Shown: piece after piece, positions 31,858-33,124 of the stretch
Numbering within the stretch: position 1 is the first letter of the stretch
Layout of the letters: each line of letters begins with the position of its first letter
From: Deltaproteobacteria bacterium
GTDB taxonomy: Bacteria; Myxococcota_A; Bradymonadia; REDH01
NCBI GenBank assembly: GCA_007693585.1
Contig: REDH01000142.1
Span: 1-33,124 of the forward strand
Reading direction: 5' to 3'
Length of the DNA stretch: 33,124 nucleotides
Translations under genes and position numbers: made by a program
Notes under the pieces: generated by a model
The model's database searches: none
Told to the model about the DNA's origin: nothing
The model's input: only the letters and a program-made list of their open reading frames with translations

Positions 31858-33124
31858 CTACGCGATGACCTCGCCGTCACCGCGGAGGTACAGCTCCCTG
31901 GCGGGGGTGCGGAGGTTGTAGCGGGAGGACATGACGGCGCCGTAGGCCCCGGCGGTGGCGATGACCATGACGTCGCCCTCGGTGGGGGGGGCGATGAGGC
32001 GGGCGAAGCCGAGGGTATCGCCGCTCTCGCAGATGGGTCCGACGATGTTGGCGAGCAGGGATCGGGGTGCGTCGAGGTGGGTGAGGTTCTCGATCTGGTG
32101 GTAGGCGCCGTAGAGGGTGGGTCGGATGAGGGAGTTCATGCCGGTGTCGACGCCGACGTAGTGGGTGTCGCCCTTGGTCTTGAGCTGGGTGACGCGGGTG
32201 AGGAGGACGCCGGCGCGGGCGACGAGGTATCGTCCGGGCTCGATCATGATGCGGAAGCGGGGGTGTGCTTCGCGGACGGAGCGCAGGAGGGCGTCGAAGG
32301 CGGTGAGGTCGAAGCCGCGCTGTCCGATCTTGGAGGGGACGGAGAGTCCGCCGCCGAGGTTGACGCGGTCGGCGTCGGGGAAGTGGTGTCGGGCGGTGCG
32401 GATGAGGAGGAGGGCAACCTCCTTCCAGACTTCGGGGCTTTCGATGCCGCTTCCGGAGTGGGCGTGGATGCCGACGACGGTGGCGCCGGCCTTCTCGGCG
32501 AGTTCGGCGAAGCGGGGGATGTCGTCGAGGGAGAGTCCGAACTTGGACTGTTCGCCGGCGGTGCGGACGTGTGCGTGGTGGCCGCGTCCGCGGCCGGGGT
32601 CGACGCGCAGGAAGAGCCGCTGACCGCGGAAGGTGTCGGGCCAGTGTTCGAGGGGGTGGAGGCTGTCGAGGGTGATGGGGACGCCGGCGGAGGCGGCGGC
32701 CTGGTAGTCGTTGTGGGGTGCGAAGTTGGGGGTGAAGAGGAGGCGGTCGCGGTCGATGTCGGGGAAGAGTCCGAGGACGTGTTCGAGCTCTCCGGGGGAG
32801 ACGCATTCGAAGCCGACGTTGAGGTCGTGGAACCGCTGTAGCGCGGGGGCGTGGTTGTTGGCCTTGATGGAGTAGAGGACGTCGTCGACGGAGTCGAGGG
32901 AGCGGAGCTCGGCGACGGCGGCGTCGAGGGCGGGTTCGTAGAGGACCCAGGCGGGGGAGTGCTGTTCGCCGATGCGCTGGAGGTCGTCACGGCGTTCGTG
33001 CCACCACTCGGGGGTGCCGGTGTCGACGGCGGGGGCGAGGGCTTCATCGAAGGTCTGGGTCCAGGTGCCGCCGAACTGGGTGTCGCGGCCGACGTTCTGG
33101 AAGAAGAGCCAGTGGAGGCGCTGG
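31858..33124 (-). CDS. Diaminopimelate decarboxylase domain, probably of an aspartokinase fusion (N-terminus outside window)
   Basis: Removes CO2 from meso-diaminopimelate to make lysine, with pyridoxal phosphate. The 421 visible residues run to the stop at 31858. PLP-binding Lys is in VLYSIKANNH (K87 of the visible part); FECVSPGELEHV, LLFTPNFAP, GRGRGHHAHVRTAGEQSKFG, IHAHSGSG, GGGLSVP and the C-terminal GPICESGDTLG are all present. These motifs, and the preceding QFGGTWTQTFDEAL linker, resemble the decarboxylase half of the bifunctional aspartate kinase/DAP decarboxylase of xanthomonads rather than plain LysA. No start codon is seen before the window edge, so it continues beyond base 33124. 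The fusion is an inference. Confidence 0.93.
   Translation of the reverse strand, partial: QRLHWLFFQNVGRDTQFGGTWTQTFDEALAPAVDTGTPEWWHERRDDLQRIGEQHSPAWVLYEPALDAAVAELRSLDSVDDVLYSIKANNHAPALQRFHDLNVGFECVSPGELEHVLGLFPDIDRDRLLFTPNFAPHNDYQAAASAGVPITLDSLHPLEHWPDTFRGQRLFLRVDPGRGRGHHAHVRTAGEQSKFGLSLDDIPRFAELAEKAGATVVGIHAHSGSGIESPEVWKEVALLLIRTARHHFPDADRVNLGGGLSVPSKIGQRGFDLTAFDALLRSVREAHPRFRIMIEPGRYLVARAGVLLTRVTQLKTKGDTHYVGVDTGMNSLIRPTLYGAYHQIENLTHLDAPRSLLANIVGPICESGDTLGFARLIAPPTEGDVMVIATAGAYGAVMSSRYNLRTPARELYLRGDGEVIA

Overview
The window comes from a very GC-rich (about 70% or more by eye), gene-dense chromosome of a Gram-negative bacterium. A TonB-dependent outer-membrane receptor, TonB, MltG, several lipoproteins and an ECF sigma/anti-sigma pair show a double-membrane cell. 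A PknK-type kinase-ATPase-TPR protein, a PilZ protein of the type common in myxobacteria, and a GYF-domain protein with a C-terminal anchor suggest a deltaproteobacterial/Myxococcota-like lineage; this placement is inference. No insertion sequence, phage gene, CRISPR array, rRNA or tRNA was seen. The region reads as core chromosome.

Layout. 1-7 kb (minus strand): a FecA-like receptor (cut by the window edge) preceded by tonB, each with a Fur-box-like palindrome upstream; then a run ending in two small proteins downstream of a large Ser/Thr kinase. 7-9 kb: a plus-strand lipoprotein converging on an orphan Dam-type adenine methylase. 9.3-11.5 kb (plus): ruvX/yqgF and mltG, overlapping by GTGA, then a small lipoprotein with its own clear promoter. 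11.5-14.4 kb (minus): rho, rpmE (cysteine-free L31) and prfA. 14.8-17 kb (plus): an RNase E/G-family protein and a PilZ protein. 17-18.5 kb (minus): a tightly overlapping J-domain / Rieske / lipoprotein operon. 18.7-19.6 kb (plus): stand-alone rpsD with promoter, long leader and hairpin terminator. 19.7-22.2 kb (minus): DUF72 protein, ECF sigma factor, anti-sigma factor and a small membrane protein. 22.4-26.8 kb (plus): HMG-CoA lyase and an enoyl-CoA hydratase (probably leucine breakdown), a GYF-domain membrane protein and an M20 amidohydrolase. 26.9-28.7 kb (minus): a class I aminotransferase and an exported protein. 28.9-31.1 kb (minus): a PH-domain membrane protein, a coiled-coil protein, a HIT hydrolase and then ssrA (tmRNA). 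31.2-33.1 kb (minus): a glutathione peroxidase and the C-terminal part of a diaminopimelate decarboxylase, probably of the aspartokinase-fused kind.

Genes that work together: tonB and the receptor in Fur-controlled iron uptake; rho, prfA, rpmE, rpsD, ssrA and RNase E/G in transcription termination, translation, ribosome rescue and RNA decay; the lyase and hydratase in acyl-CoA catabolism; sigma and anti-sigma in an envelope or stress response. Start/stop overlaps of 1 to 8 bases are frequent and mark operons. Recognisable promoters have a TTGACT-like -35 with a 16-18 base spacer and a -10 such as TATGCT, TAGGTT or TAGTCT.

I see no clear, completely new system such as a defence island. The least explained units are the J-domain/Rieske/lipoprotein operon, the DUF72-sigma-anti-sigma-membrane protein operon, the kinase operon, and the PH/coiled-coil/HIT group that leads into ssrA.
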